Notes: generated from the letters alone by a model not told the origin. Numbered from the stretch's first letter, positions 49,329-59,252 are shown. The stretch is DNA of 64,000 bases from Prevotellaceae bacterium UBA3849 (GCA_002392645.1 DGHL01000040.1:14101-78100); one strand, 5' to 3'. Program-made: numbers and translations.

Positions 49329-50135
49329 ATGAAAAAATTATTTACACTTATCGCTTGTTGCTTTAGTGCAGTATGTATTTCTGCTGCTCCGAAGTCAGAT
49401 ATCTCAAGCTACAAAAATTATTTGTATATTCCTGATGACACTAAGTTCGTTGCAGGTACAGAAACTACAGTAGAGATAAAACTTAGACAGACAGGATGGA
49501 TACAGGGTGCTCATTGTGAGATAGTATTCCCAGAGGGATGGACAGTTAAAGCTCCTACTCTTGTAAAGAAGTCTTTGTTCCAGGTATTGACTGATCCTGA
49601 GGATGAAGAATCAACTATGGAATTGTGTGCAGCTTCAGGTCTTGCAGCTAAAGGTACTGTTGCCACTGCAGCTACAACTGGTCTTGGAACTGCTGGTGGT
49701 TATGATGTAAATGATCCTACGAAGTATTACAATTTTGGAAAAGAAGATGCTTCTCATTCTTACTATAACTATAAAGAAGGTGAGGATATAGTACTTTTCA
49801 AGGTTAAAGTTACTCCTGCTGCTGCGTCAGGTACTCCTGCAACAATCACGTTTACTGATTGCGAACTGTGTTTTAATGATCCAAACTATAAGACAAATCC
49901 TGATTTGAGTGACTATGCTTGGAATAACTATTGTAATCCAGCTATAACTGCTAAGGAAACAGGTGTTGAAAGATCTTTAGTTTTTGAGTTTGATGTAGAG
50001 GGTGCAACTGGCGTTGATGGCGTTTCTGAGGATGGCGCAGAGGCTGCTGCTCCTGCAAAGAAGATTGTTGATGGTCAGCTCGTAATCGAGACTGCTAACG
50101 GTACTTTCAACGCTGCTGGCGCACAGGTAAAGTAA
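49329..50135 (+). CDS. Small secreted beta-sandwich protein, possible cohesin-like module
   Basis: 268 residues. Signal peptide (LFTLIACCFSAVCISA). Residues about 30-200 are beta-rich with a strand order reminiscent of cohesins: VAGTETTVEIKLRQTGWIQGAHCEIVFPEGWTV (strand, partner strand, then the position where cohesins have the YDP motif) and later DIVLFKVKVTPAAASGTPATITFTD (the F-x-V-K...G-T-x-I closing strands). The C-terminus (KKIVDGQLVIETANGTFNAAGAQVK) looks like the short sorting tail of Bacteroidales exported proteins. It directly follows a dockerin-bearing gene in the same transcript. The cohesin reading is inference; a plain surface protein is the alternative. Confidence 0.45.
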   Translation: MKKLFTLIACCFSAVCISAAPKSDISSYKNYLYIPDDTKFVAGTETTVEIKLRQTGWIQGAHCEIVFPEGWTVKAPTLVKKSLFQVLTDPEDEESTMELCAASGLAAKGTVATAATTGLGTAGGYDVNDPTKYYNFGKEDASHSYYNYKEGEDIVLFKVKVTPAAASGTPATITFTDCELCFNDPNYKTNPDLSDYAWNNYCNPAITAKETGVERSLVFEFDVEGATGVDGVSEDGAEAAAPAKKIVDGQLVIETANGTFNAAGAQVK

Positions 50136-50154
50136 GATATCATATCATACTAAT

Positions 50155-50196
50155 AAAAAAAACTTCGCTTGAACATTCAAGCGAAGTTTTTTCGTT
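50155..50196 (+). terminator. Terminator after the dockerin/cohesin-like pair
   Basis: AAAAAACTTCGCTTGAA (50157-50173) pairs perfectly with TTCAAGCGAAGTTTTTT (50176-50192); T run follows. Confidence 0.92.
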
Positions 50197-50200
50197 TTTT

Positions 50201-50232
50201 CTTGCATATACCAAATCTTCTTATTAATTTTG
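50201..50232 (+). promoter_or_regulatory. Promoter of the YoeB-type module (fixes antitoxin start)
   Basis: CTTG (50201-50204, near TTTG), 20-nt spacer, TAATTTTG (50225-50232). It lies inside the open frame that begins at 50169, so the antitoxin must start downstream, at the ATG at 50265. Confidence 0.7.
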
Positions 50233-50264
50233 CATGTGTAAATTTTAATGTAATATATTTTATT

Positions 50265-50525
50265 ATGGCAAGAAATATGAATACTATATCATTATCCCCC
50301 GAATTCTTCAGTGATTTGGGAGTGATAGCTCAGGACGAAACTCTGTTTGTTAAATTACAGAAGTATGTAAAAAAACTTATTTCCACAAAGGCAAAAGATG
50401 ACAGTCTAATGACAAAAGACGAATTCTTTGCCAAACTTGAACGCTCAAGAAAGCAGATAGAAGAGGGAAATTATGTGAAGTTTTCCAATATACAGGAGTT
50501 TAATGAGTATTTTGGTGTTAAATGA
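50265..50525 (+). CDS. Antitoxin of the YoeB-type module
   Basis: 86 residues from MARNMNTISLSPEFF. The frame is open from 50169, but the promoter and terminator there exclude the longer start. C-terminal MTKDEFFAKLERSRKQIEEGNYVKFSNIQEFNEYF is the toxin-binding pattern seen in small Bacteroidetes antitoxins paired with Txe/YoeB toxins; the N-terminal half probably dimerises and binds DNA but is not a clear PhD/YefM fold. The stop overlaps the toxin start by 4 nt (ATGA). Confidence 0.75.
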   Translation: MARNMNTISLSPEFFSDLGVIAQDETLFVKLQKYVKKLISTKAKDDSLMTKDEFFAKLERSRKQIEEGNYVKFSNIQEFNEYFGVK

Positions 50526-50788
50526 AGTACGAAGTGTTGTTTACCAAAGAGGCAGAAAAGGATATAAACCGATTGAGAGAGTCTGAACCTGCTGCTTTTA
50601 AAAAACTTGTAAAACTGGTAGCAGAACTATATGACCATCCTATGACAGGAACTGGTAAGCCAGAGATGCTGAAAGGTAATCGTATTGGGCAGTGGAGTCG
50701 CAGGATAACTAAGAAGCATCGGCTGGTATACGAGATAAATGGTGATAAGATCTATGTCTATGTACTTTCAGCCTATGGGCATTATTAG
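50522..50788 (+). CDS. Txe/YoeB-family mRNA-interferase toxin
   Basis: 88 residues, normal length. FTKEAEKDINRLRESEPAAFKKLVKLVAEL, then HPMTGTGKPEMLKGNRIGQWSRRITKKHRLVYEINGDKIYVYVLSAYGHY. This is the Txe/YoeB (RelE fold) pattern with the WSRRI...HRLVY core and the C-terminal HY. These toxins enter the ribosomal A site and cut mRNA until neutralised. Followed by a terminator at 50810-50842. The module is compact and separate from the carbohydrate genes on both sides. Confidence 0.92.
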   Translation: MKYEVLFTKEAEKDINRLRESEPAAFKKLVKLVAELYDHPMTGTGKPEMLKGNRIGQWSRRITKKHRLVYEINGDKIYVYVLSAYGHY

Positions 50789-50809
50789 GCAGCAGATATA
50801 TTCTATAGT

Positions 50810-50842
50810 AAACACACCTCATTAGGGGTGTGTTTGTTTTTT
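50810..50842 (+). terminator. Terminator after the YoeB-type module
   Basis: AAACACACCTC and GGGGTGTGTTT form a stem with an ATTA loop region (50810-50834), followed by GTTTTTT. Confidence 0.9.
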
Positions 50843-50879
50843 GTAACTTGTATTTTTTTTCAAGTTTTTATGTTAAAAA

Positions 50880-50911
50880 TTTGTATAATTCAGAAATTTT
50901 TATTTATTTTG
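50880..50911 (+). promoter_or_regulatory. Promoter of the FAS1-SusCD operon
   Basis: TTTG (50880-50883), 20-nt spacer, TTATTTTG (50904-50911, one mismatch). Leader of about 100 nt before 51021. Confidence 0.65.
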
Positions 50912-51020
50912 CATAACCAAATATAGTGCAGGGGTGTATTGTGTTCGTACGTAACCCGCAGCATCATATACTAACTCTTTGAAATTAAATAAATTAAAAA
51001 TAAACTAACTATCAATCTTT

Positions 51021-53900
51021 ATGAAAAAACTCATTTTGTATGCATCTCTTGTTTGCATTGGAATGGCATCTTGCTCAAAAGACTATGTAGTCGATGAGGA
51101 GAACCTGCCATCATGGCTTGGTGAGAGCATTTACGGAGAGTTGAAGAGTCCGAAGACGCTTTCAGGTTCGTTTAATACGTATCTGAGGCTTATTGACGAC
51201 ATGGGGTATGGTGAAGTCCTTGGTCATACCGGTAGTAAGACCATCTTCCCTGCGAACGATGCGGCGTTTGAAGCCTATTTCAAAGATGGCAACAACCGCT
51301 ATGGAGCAAGGAGCTATGAAGACCTTACCTACAGTCAGAAGGCTCAGCTGCTCTATTCGTCAATGATTGACAATGCCATTCTTATTGGTAACATCTCTTC
51401 TGAGCAGAACTCAAGTGGTGAACTGTTGCAGGGTAAGGCTGTGAAGCACTCTACCAACCTGCAGCTGACTAATACCATTGAACCACTGTATTCTCAGAAT
51501 TTCCCTAAGAACAATGCTTCGTTCACACGTTTCATTGACAAGGGAGCTATCCTGACCGTCAACGATAACAGCGTGGCACCGATGGTACACTTCACCGGTG
51601 AGTATATGCTTAATAATGGCATGACGGTCGTAGGAGACAATAACGACTTCTCTGTACTTACTGGAAATGAGTACACTGACGGAGATGCTTACATCTTCAA
51701 TCATAAGGTGATAACAAGCAATGTAACCTGTCAGAATGGTTACATACACCAGCTTGACGGCGTTCTTGAGCCACCGGGCAATATGGCACAGGTGCTGAGA
51801 GAGGGTACGGAGTCAGGTTCTGGTACCAGTCTTTTCTCACGCATGTTGGATTATTATTGCGCACCATTCAATGATGTTACCACAAAGAACAACTATAATG
51901 CGTGGGCTATTGAGAATGGTGAGGCAACAATCGAGAATGTATATGCCATACGTTACTATAGCCAGATGTCAAATGGTGCAAAGAAATTGGATCGCTATAC
52001 TGACGAGGATGGCAAGATAAGCGACGTGCATACAGAGTCACAGTTGCTTAACTTCGATCCAGGATGGAACCAGTATAAGCCAAATGCTACAAGTTCGGCT
52101 AATGCAGAGATTGCTGCAGTCCTTGCACCAACAGACGATGCCCTGTGGGATTATTTCAAGGAGAACGGTGGCGGTGGTGCATACATCATCAAGAACCTCG
52201 GTAACCCAGAGTTGGAGAATACGCGCGAGAACCTCGGTGAGCATTTCGACGCTATTTATAACAGCGACCCTTCTGTGTTTACCAACATGCTGAACAACCT
52301 GCTGAAGTCTAACTTCTCAAAGACCGTTCCAAGCAAGTTCTCTACGGTGCAGAACGATGCATTCGAGTTCATGGGCGTGAAACTCGACGACGTTCACATG
52401 AAGGATGACGGCAAGTATGATGTCAAGATTGCCAACAACGGCGTTATATACAAGATGGACAAGTTCTTTGCTCCACAGCTCTATAACTCAGTACTCGGTC
52501 CGGCTTCCGTATATCAGAACATGCGCAGCATGGGACAGATGCTCAATGACCATGCCGTTACTGCCGGTGAGGTGCCTGCACTTGGCGTGAACATGTACTA
52601 CTACCTCATGTCTATGAAGTCAAAGTATGCAGTGTTCGTACCAGAAGATAACAGTACATTCGTGTATATCGACCCAACGTCAATATATGACGCCGACAAC
52701 TATGGCACAAAGGCGCTGCGCTTCCGTTTCAACACCGCAGCAACTGATTCAAAGTTCAATGTAATGGTGCAGAAGGGCCTGTTCGAGAACGGCGTGTTCA
52801 CCGAACTTGGAGAATACACTGAGGAGAATATCGAGAAAGGTACATACTCTACCCAGATACAGGACATGCTGAACTATCATGTAGTAGTGCTCAACAGCAA
52901 CGAGGACGGACTCAGCGGAAATCACTACTACAAGACGAAGCATGGTGGTGCAATCTACGTTCCAGACGGTTTCGCACGTAATGGAAAGACAGTTCAGGGT
53001 GGTGCCCAGATTGAAGGCAAGGCTCCTGCTGCCAAGGTGCTTACACAGTATAGTAGGACTGGACGCACCGATGCAGATCCAGAGGCAAATATCGAGAATG
53101 GTACTTGCTACCTCATCAGCACTCCTATACAGCCTACTACTACAAGTACATATAAGGTACTCTCATCTAAGTTTGAGAAGTTCTATGACTTCATGAGCGG
53201 TTTTGAAGGAAATACCGATATCCTGAAGTTTGCAGGACTCAGTGATGAGGAAAACGAGAAGACTCACAAGTCAGAGCAGACAAACTATATGATGTTTGCT
53301 GCTACAAACTTAAATCCTATACGTGAAGACCTGTACGATGCACGTATGCGCATGCTCGGTGCATATAACTATACGGTATATGCTCCTACAGACGATGCAA
53401 TGGACAAGGCTTATGCAGCTGGTCTGCCTACATGGGATGAGCTGGAGGCGTTGTTCAATCAGTGGGATAATCAGGAAACAACGAATCCTTCTGGCTATGC
53501 TGCTGCATCTGCAGAGGCACGTAAGAAGATTGACGTAATGCGTCAGTTCGTGTTCTACCACATTCAGAACAACTCTGTCTTTGCTGACAACACTGTTGCC
53601 AGCGGTTCTTACCAGACATTCTGCACTGATGACCTCGGCATTGCACAGACACTGGGTGTCAGCGGTGGTAACGGCACGCTGAACGTGCGCGACAGGGCTG
53701 GTAATACGGTTAGCGTGACGTATGGAAGCGCTAATGCCAATATCTTGGCACGCGACATCGTCAGGACATCTACGGGTGCTATCGACTATTCTTCATTCGT
53801 TACCATACATGGTATCGACACACCTCTCTGCTTCAGCACGACCGGTAGGTATGACAGCAAATGGAATAATGCCGGTTCTGCGAAAAAAGCAGTGCGCTAA
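51021..53900 (+). CDS. FAS1 (fasciclin)-domain lipoprotein
   Basis: 959 residues. Lipoprotein signal LILYASLVCIGMASCSKDY with a lipobox Cys near residue 18. At least three FAS1-like modules: about 45-255 (FNTYLRLIDDMGYGEVL...TIFPANDAAFEAYF, then NGYIHQLDGVLEPPGNM), a middle block (VLAPTDDALWDYF; GVIYKMDKFFAPQLYNSVLGP; YAVFVPEDNSTF) and a late block (YNYTVYAPTDDAMDKAYAAGLPTWDELEALF...HYIQNNSVFA-like). The (F/V)xPxDxAF and H-xxG-x-I-x-x-I/L-D phrases are the FAS1 H1/H2 signatures. Probably surface-anchored adhesion or ligand capture. First gene of an operon with SusC, SusD and two more FAS1 proteins. Confidence 0.87.
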   Translation: MKKLILYASLVCIGMASCSKDYVVDEENLPSWLGESIYGELKSPKTLSGSFNTYLRLIDDMGYGEVLGHTGSKTIFPANDAAFEAYFKDGNNRYGARSYEDLTYSQKAQLLYSSMIDNAILIGNISSEQNSSGELLQGKAVKHSTNLQLTNTIEPLYSQNFPKNNASFTRFIDKGAILTVNDNSVAPMVHFTGEYMLNNGMTVVGDNNDFSVLTGNEYTDGDAYIFNHKVITSNVTCQNGYIHQLDGVLEPPGNMAQVLREGTESGSGTSLFSRMLDYYCAPFNDVTTKNNYNAWAIENGEATIENVYAIRYYSQMSNGAKKLDRYTDEDGKISDVHTESQLLNFDPGWNQYKPNATSSANAEIAAVLAPTDDALWDYFKENGGGGAYIIKNLGNPELENTRENLGEHFDAIYNSDPSVFTNMLNNLLKSNFSKTVPSKFSTVQNDAFEFMGVKLDDVHMKDDGKYDVKIANNGVIYKMDKFFAPQLYNSVLGPASVYQNMRSMGQMLNDHAVTAGEVPALGVNMYYYLMSMKSKYAVFVPEDNSTFVYIDPTSIYDADNYGTKALRFRFNTAATDSKFNVMVQKGLFENGVFTELGEYTEENIEKGTYSTQIQDMLNYHVVVLNSNEDGLSGNHYYKTKHGGAIYVPDGFARNGKTVQGGAQIEGKAPAAKVLTQYSRTGRTDADPEANIENGTCYLISTPIQPTTTSTYKVLSSKFEKFYDFMSGFEGNTDILKFAGLSDEENEKTHKSEQTNYMMFAATNLNPIREDLYDARMRMLGAYNYTVYAPTDDAMDKAYAAGLPTWDELEALFNQWDNQETTNPSGYAAASAEARKKIDVMRQFVFYHIQNNSVFADNTVASGSYQTFCTDDLGIAQTLGVSGGNGTLNVRDRAGNTVSVTYGSANANILARDIVRTSTGAIDYSSFVTIHGIDTPLCFSTTGRYDSKWNNAGSAKKAVR

Positions 53901-53933
53901 CACTATTTAATTTAAGTTTAATACAAAGAAGTC

Positions 53934-56900
53934 ATGAATATTATGTCAAAACAAAAGGTTCTACTGACATTCATACTCTTCGTCATAACACAGATGGTGA
54001 TGGCGCAGGGAGTCGTCATATCAGGAACTGTTGAAGACGCAATGGGACCGGTCATGTTCGCAAACGTCACGGAGCGTGATGCTAATGACCGTATCATTAA
54101 CGCTACGCAGACAGATATGATGGGTAACTTCTCCATGGAAGTTAAGAATACAAAGAATATGCTCGTCGTGTCTTACGTAGGTAGCAAGACGTGGAAAAAG
54201 AAAATAGGAAACGAAACGACTTTCGCTATAAAACTTGAGGATGAAAAGACAACACTTAATGAGGTGACCGTGCGTGGTCGCCGTGCTAATGCTGGTGGCT
54301 TGAACATCCAAAAGAAAGAGATTTCGGTGTCACAGCAGACTTTCAACCTCTCTGAGGTGGAAGGTATGGCGTTCACCTCTGCCGACGAGGCTCTGCAGGG
54401 TGAGATTGCCGGTCTGGATATCGTAAGTAACTCCGGTAACCTCGGTTCCGGAACTACAATGCGTCTGCGTGGTGTTTCATCATTGTCTGGTAACTCTAAC
54501 CCTCTCATCGTAGTTGATGATAAGATATTTGACTATAATGAGGGTGACATTGACTTCGAGAATGCTGATACCGAAGCTTTCTCTTCTCTGCTTGCTGTCA
54601 ATGTGGATGATATTGAAAAAATTAACGTGCTCAAAGATGCTGCCGCTACGGCTATCTGGGGTTCACGTGGTGCCAACGGTGTCATAGAAATTACTACAAA
54701 GCGTGGTAAGCGTGGTAAGCCAAGGGTAAACCTCTCATATAAGTTCACAGGTACATGGATGCCTGCTGGATACCAGTTGCTTAACGGTGACCAGTACACC
54801 ATGATGCTTAAGGAAGAGTTCTATAACCCAACACAGAGTGCTGACGCTACCAAGAACATTGCCGAGATTAACTACGACAAGACTTGGCCGGAGTATAACT
54901 ACTGGAACCGTAACACTGACTGGGTGGACGAGGTGAAGCAGTTCGGTGAGCAGCATGAGGCAAATGTCAACATTACCGGTGGTGGACAGAAGGCTACCTT
55001 CCGTATCTCTGCTGGCTACAACCATCAGACTGGTACTATCATCAAGCAGCGTCTTGATCGTCTGACCACTCGTCTCGTACTCGACTATAATGTGTCAGAC
55101 CGTATCAAGTTCTCTACGAACTTCGCCTTGACATATACAGACAACCTGAAGAACTATACACTTGGTTCAAGCAAGAACGGTAACTCTAACAACAATATTC
55201 TCGCTATGGCGCTCGCTATGGCTCCGAATATGTCTATCTACCGTAACAATGGTGAGTACTACCTGATGAATCCTGCCGGAAATGATGCAAAAGGACAGAC
55301 ACCTTACACAGGTAACTACAGTTCTGAGAAAATGGGTTCAGTGTATAAGATTGGTAACCCTGTTGCCTATGCTAACTCTTCATGGCAGAAGGAGCAGACT
55401 TACAGCATCGTACCTGACTTCAACCTGAAGTATGAACTTCTCGGTATAGAGAGCAACCAGAGTCGTCTGACATTCGACGGTCGTGTATATTTCGACATCT
55501 ATGCATACTCACTGCCTACATATATGCCGGGTAGCCTGTCAAACGGAGACTACGATGCAGCGACATATAACTATGCAACCAACACTGAGAAGAACAACTT
55601 CAAGCTCGGTGCACGTGCACAGCTCGTCTTTACACCTTATTTCAAGAATGAGGACTTCAGTCTCACAATGCTTGGTCGTTATGAGTGTAACACAGGACGC
55701 TATTCTTATCAGTATGCTGCAAAGAGCCAGTTGCCAAATGGCTTGGAGACTATTGAGGCTCAGGCTAACAACCGTGATATGAGCAACTCTCTCTCAACAG
55801 TGAAGACTGCATCTCAGAACTGGGTTTACAATGCACACTTCTCTTACAAGGAGCGTTACAACATCAGCTTCTCACTGCGTGGTGACTGTAGCTCTGGATT
55901 CGGTCCTGATAATCCTTGGTTCTATTCTCCTTCTGTTTCTGTACGTTATAACCTCAGTGACGAGAAGTTCTTCGAACCATTGCGTAAGGTCGTATCTATG
56001 TTCGGTATCCGTGGTTCATGGGGTATTTCTGGTAGTACAAGTGCAGGAGCTGCACAGTTCTACAACACCTATAAGCCATCTGCAGGTACGTATGGTACAG
56101 ATGCATACACTACTCTTGACGGTCTGAAGCTCACGACTCTCAAGCCACAGAAGCGTCAGGGTCTTAACCTCGGTTTCAACCTCGGTTTCCTGAATGATAT
56201 AATCGAGATGGACCTTAATATATATAAGGAGAAGACTTCTGACCTTATAGTAAAGAATGCTCCAATACCTTCTACTACTGGTTACACAGTGGTAAGTTTT
56301 GCCAACATCGGTAAGATTGAGAATAAGGGTTGGGAGCTTTCTATCAATGCAAATAAATTCCTGAAGGTAAAGAAATTCACTCTCTCTGCTTCTTTGAATA
56401 TGGCACAGAATGCCAACGAACTGCTTGAGATGAACAAGGACGTGCTCGCAGGATATAATACGAAGTTTGAGGATGTTTATACAAAGCGTGGCAATGCAGC
56501 ACGTATGAACAAGGTAGAGATAGGTGCTCCTCTGTGTTCTATCTATGGCTACCAGTCAAAGGGCGTATTCCAGTATTCTTATGAATACCTGACCAACTAT
56601 AATACAAAGATGAGACAGCAGAATGCCAACTGGACATCTGTTGACTTTGAGAATTGGATAAACGAGCAGTTGGCTGCCGGCAAGACATTCCCTGTCGCTA
56701 CCGATGCTAACGGTCATGTCATAATGACTAATAACGGAGAGCCACAGCATCTTGTTTACAGATATTACAATGGTACATCAGAGTACCAGTTCCAGGGTGG
56801 TGACGCTCATTATGAGGATATCAACCATGATGGTCAGATTAATGAGCTTGATATCGTTTACCTTGGTAACTCACTGCCAAAGCTTCAGGGTGGTTTCTCA

Positions 56901-57365
56901 CTCACTGCACAGTATGGCAACTGGAAGTTGATAGCACGTTTCACATATCGTTGGGGTAACAAGATCCTCAATGCTGCCCGTATGGGACTTGAGAGCATGT
57001 ACGGTACCGACAACCAGTGTGCTTCCGTGAACTACCGCTGGCGTAAGGATGGTGACGTGACAGAGCTGCCACGTGCGTTGTATAACGCTGGATATAACTA
57101 TGAGGTCAGCTCACGTTTCGTAGAGGACGGAGCATTCCTCCGCTTCCAGAACCTGCAGGTTTCTTACAGCTTCCCTAAGAAGATGGTAAGGAAGTGGGGA
57201 CTTAATTCTCTCTCAGCTTATGTCACTATGAACAATCTCTTCTGTTGGACAAAATATACAGGTATTGACCCAGAGATTGCGGCTTCTACGTATGCACCAG
57301 CTATTGATACCTCTAATACGCCAAGAGCTAAGTCAGTAACCGCAAGTCTTAGCTTCGGATTCTGA
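53934..57365 (+). CDS. SusC/RagA-type TonB-dependent outer-membrane transporter
   Basis: 1143 residues. Signal peptide (VLLTFILFVITQMVMAQ). CarboxypepD_reg-like domain about 25-105 (GVVISGTVEDAMGPVMFANVTE, FAIKLEDEKTTLNEVTVRG). Plug domain about 125-240 (ADEALQGEIAGLDIVSNSGNLGSGTTMRLRGVSSLSGNSNPLIVVDDK, INVLKDAAATAIWGSRGANGVIEITTKRGK). The rest is a 22-strand barrel ending ARAKSVTASLSFGF. SusC forms the channel beneath a SusD lid and imports oligomers with TonB energy. An in-frame second Met at residue 4 could also be the start. Followed 48 nt later by susD. Confidence 0.95.
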   Translation: MNIMSKQKVLLTFILFVITQMVMAQGVVISGTVEDAMGPVMFANVTERDANDRIINATQTDMMGNFSMEVKNTKNMLVVSYVGSKTWKKKIGNETTFAIKLEDEKTTLNEVTVRGRRANAGGLNIQKKEISVSQQTFNLSEVEGMAFTSADEALQGEIAGLDIVSNSGNLGSGTTMRLRGVSSLSGNSNPLIVVDDKIFDYNEGDIDFENADTEAFSSLLAVNVDDIEKINVLKDAAATAIWGSRGANGVIEITTKRGKRGKPRVNLSYKFTGTWMPAGYQLLNGDQYTMMLKEEFYNPTQSADATKNIAEINYDKTWPEYNYWNRNTDWVDEVKQFGEQHEANVNITGGGQKATFRISAGYNHQTGTIIKQRLDRLTTRLVLDYNVSDRIKFSTNFALTYTDNLKNYTLGSSKNGNSNNNILAMALAMAPNMSIYRNNGEYYLMNPAGNDAKGQTPYTGNYSSEKMGSVYKIGNPVAYANSSWQKEQTYSIVPDFNLKYELLGIESNQSRLTFDGRVYFDIYAYSLPTYMPGSLSNGDYDAATYNYATNTEKNNFKLGARAQLVFTPYFKNEDFSLTMLGRYECNTGRYSYQYAAKSQLPNGLETIEAQANNRDMSNSLSTVKTASQNWVYNAHFSYKERYNISFSLRGDCSSGFGPDNPWFYSPSVSVRYNLSDEKFFEPLRKVVSMFGIRGSWGISGSTSAGAAQFYNTYKPSAGTYGTDAYTTLDGLKLTTLKPQKRQGLNLGFNLGFLNDIIEMDLNIYKEKTSDLIVKNAPIPSTTGYTVVSFANIGKIENKGWELSINANKFLKVKKFTLSASLNMAQNANELLEMNKDVLAGYNTKFEDVYTKRGNAARMNKVEIGAPLCSIYGYQSKGVFQYSYEYLTNYNTKMRQQNANWTSVDFENWINEQLAAGKTFPVATDANGHVIMTNNGEPQHLVYRYYNGTSEYQFQGGDAHYEDINHDGQINELDIVYLGNSLPKLQGGFSLTAQYGNWKLIARFTYRWGNKILNAARMGLESMYGTDNQCASVNYRWRKDGDVTELPRALYNAGYNYEVSSRFVEDGAFLRFQNLQVSYSFPKKMVRKWGLNSLSAYVTMNNLFCWTKYTGIDPEIAASTYAPAIDTSNTPRAKSVTASLSFGF

Positions 57366-57413
57366 TAATGTGACACTAAAATACAACATATAATTGTAAA
57401 GAGAAAACATAAT

Positions 57414-59252
57414 ATGAAAAAAATATTATCAATAATAGCAGTCTGTCTCGGTATGGTGTCATGTGTGGATACTGTGATACTTCCTGATGATAAGATTGTG
57501 GACGAAGATTACTGGCAGACAAAATCAGATGTGTCAGGCGTCGTGGCTGCTGCATATAGCCAGTTGAAGTCGGAGGATCTGCAGCGTAATCTCATCGTAT
57601 GGGGCGATTTCCGCTCTGATGAGCTGCAGCTTTCAAACTCAGTTTCGCTGACAAATACCACGGCGTATGTACAGGACCTTAATCAGGTATATTCGTTGAA
57701 CATACTTCCAAGCAACGCATTTACCAATTGGAATAACCTATATTCTGCCATCAACTATTGCAATCTCGTGATAGCCAAGGCAGAGGGAGTGGTTTCAATC
57801 GACCCTAATTATACATTAGGTGACTATAAGGCAGACATAGCAAAGGTTAAGGCCCTGCGCGCACTCTGTTATTTCTATCTGGTAAGAGTGTTCCGCGACG
57901 TACCAGTAAGCACAGAGGCTTATATGAATGACGGTCAGGAGCGTGAGATTGAGCAGAAAGCTCCTGCAGAGGTTCTTGAGATGTGTATCAGTGACCTTAA
58001 GGAGGTAGAGCCTGATGCACTGCTTTCTAACACCTATGGTGACTGGAGAGATAAGGGCTACATGACAAAGGATGCTATTCATGCCTTGTTGGCTGATATA
58101 TATCTGTGGCGTGCTTCTGTAAATCAGATGGACAATCCTGCACAGGCAAAAGCTGACTACGAGGAGTGCGTGGCTTATTGCGACAAAATCATAGCTGCAA
58201 AGAAAAATGCTCACGTAATGTTGCGTGGCGAGCAGGAGAAAGACTACTATCTTGCTAACAGTGACGACTATTATGATGATGTGTTTGGTTCATCAACTGG
58301 TGTTAATAGTAACGGTCGTACTATATTTGGTATGAATTCAGAAGAAAGTATATTTGAGATACAGTATCGCTATTATTCTTCTGTTAGTAACATACTTACC
58401 ATGCAAGTTAACCCTGGCGTCTTGAAGATGTACTATAAGTTCAATGCTAATAACAATGGTGCTACCTCTTATTTCATGACGACAAGCAACTATGGCGTGT
58501 ATAGTAGTAGTACCAGTGGTACGAATTTATTCAAGAATACTGATGACGTACGCCAGAATGAGTTTATCTTCGCAGCAAACAGCGGTCAGGAACAATACGC
58601 CGTACGTAAGTTCATTGCCACTTCGTCTTGCAATAAGAAGGCTGAGACATCTGGACCGGATGTGAACAATGTACGTCCTAACTGGATATTGTATCGTCTT
58701 ACTGACATTATGCTGATGAAGGCAGAGGCATTGGTACAGCTCAACGAGTTGGCTAATCAGGATGCCGGTGACGGTGCAGAGGGAGACGAAGGCAATGAGG
58801 GTGATGGTTCAGAGTCTGTAGATTATCTCCAGCAGGCATTCAACCTCGTTTATGCCGTTAATGTTCGTTCATTGCCAGATGGCTCTACGAATGTATTGAA
58901 ATTTAACGTATATAAGGACAGGATGGAGTCATTGGTACTTCAGGAGCGTGCCCGTGAGCTTTGCTTCGAGGGCAAGCGCTGGTTTGACCTTATGCGTTAT
59001 AACTATCGCCATGTATCAGGTGTACAATATGACAAGACTTTCGATCAGCAGGGAGGTAACTATGTAGCTAATTACAGTGAGATGCTTACGCTTGCCATGA
59101 CGGCTAAGTATTCTTCTGTTGCGGCAATGGCAAGTAAGATGCCTACGGAGCCTTATCTCTATTGGCCTATTAATACAGGACAGATGGATGTGAACACAAA
59201 GTTGAAGCAGAACCCAGTATGGAAGGCTTCCGCATCATCTTCACGTAATTAA
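57414..59252 (+). CDS. SusD/RagB-type nutrient-binding lipoprotein
   Basis: 612 residues. Lipoprotein signal ILSIIAVCLGMVSCVD with a lipobox Cys near 17. N-terminal TPR-like part: AFTNWNNLYSAINYCNLVIAKAEG and KVKALRALCYFYLVRVFRDVP (about 138-158). C-terminal signature NWILYRLTDIMLMKAEALVQLNE and LQERARELCFEGKRWFDLMRYNYRHV. An acidic Gly/Glu-rich insertion (about 445-465) is unusual. It binds the ligand on the cell surface over the SusC channel. The ligand cannot be inferred because the operon has no glycoside hydrolase, only FAS1 proteins. Confidence 0.94.
   Translation: MKKILSIIAVCLGMVSCVDTVILPDDKIVDEDYWQTKSDVSGVVAAAYSQLKSEDLQRNLIVWGDFRSDELQLSNSVSLTNTTAYVQDLNQVYSLNILPSNAFTNWNNLYSAINYCNLVIAKAEGVVSIDPNYTLGDYKADIAKVKALRALCYFYLVRVFRDVPVSTEAYMNDGQEREIEQKAPAEVLEMCISDLKEVEPDALLSNTYGDWRDKGYMTKDAIHALLADIYLWRASVNQMDNPAQAKADYEECVAYCDKIIAAKKNAHVMLRGEQEKDYYLANSDDYYDDVFGSSTGVNSNGRTIFGMNSEESIFEIQYRYYSSVSNILTMQVNPGVLKMYYKFNANNNGATSYFMTTSNYGVYSSSTSGTNLFKNTDDVRQNEFIFAANSGQEQYAVRKFIATSSCNKKAETSGPDVNNVRPNWILYRLTDIMLMKAEALVQLNELANQDAGDGAEGDEGNEGDGSESVDYLQQAFNLVYAVNVRSLPDGSTNVLKFNVYKDRMESLVLQERARELCFEGKRWFDLMRYNYRHVSGVQYDKTFDQQGGNYVANYSEMLTLAMTAKYSSVAAMASKMPTEPYLYWPINTGQMDVNTKLKQNPVWKASASSSRN

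Noticed and set aside
50169..50264. N-terminal extension of the YoeB-module antitoxin
   Set aside because: The stretch contains the preceding operon's terminator and the module's own -7 element.
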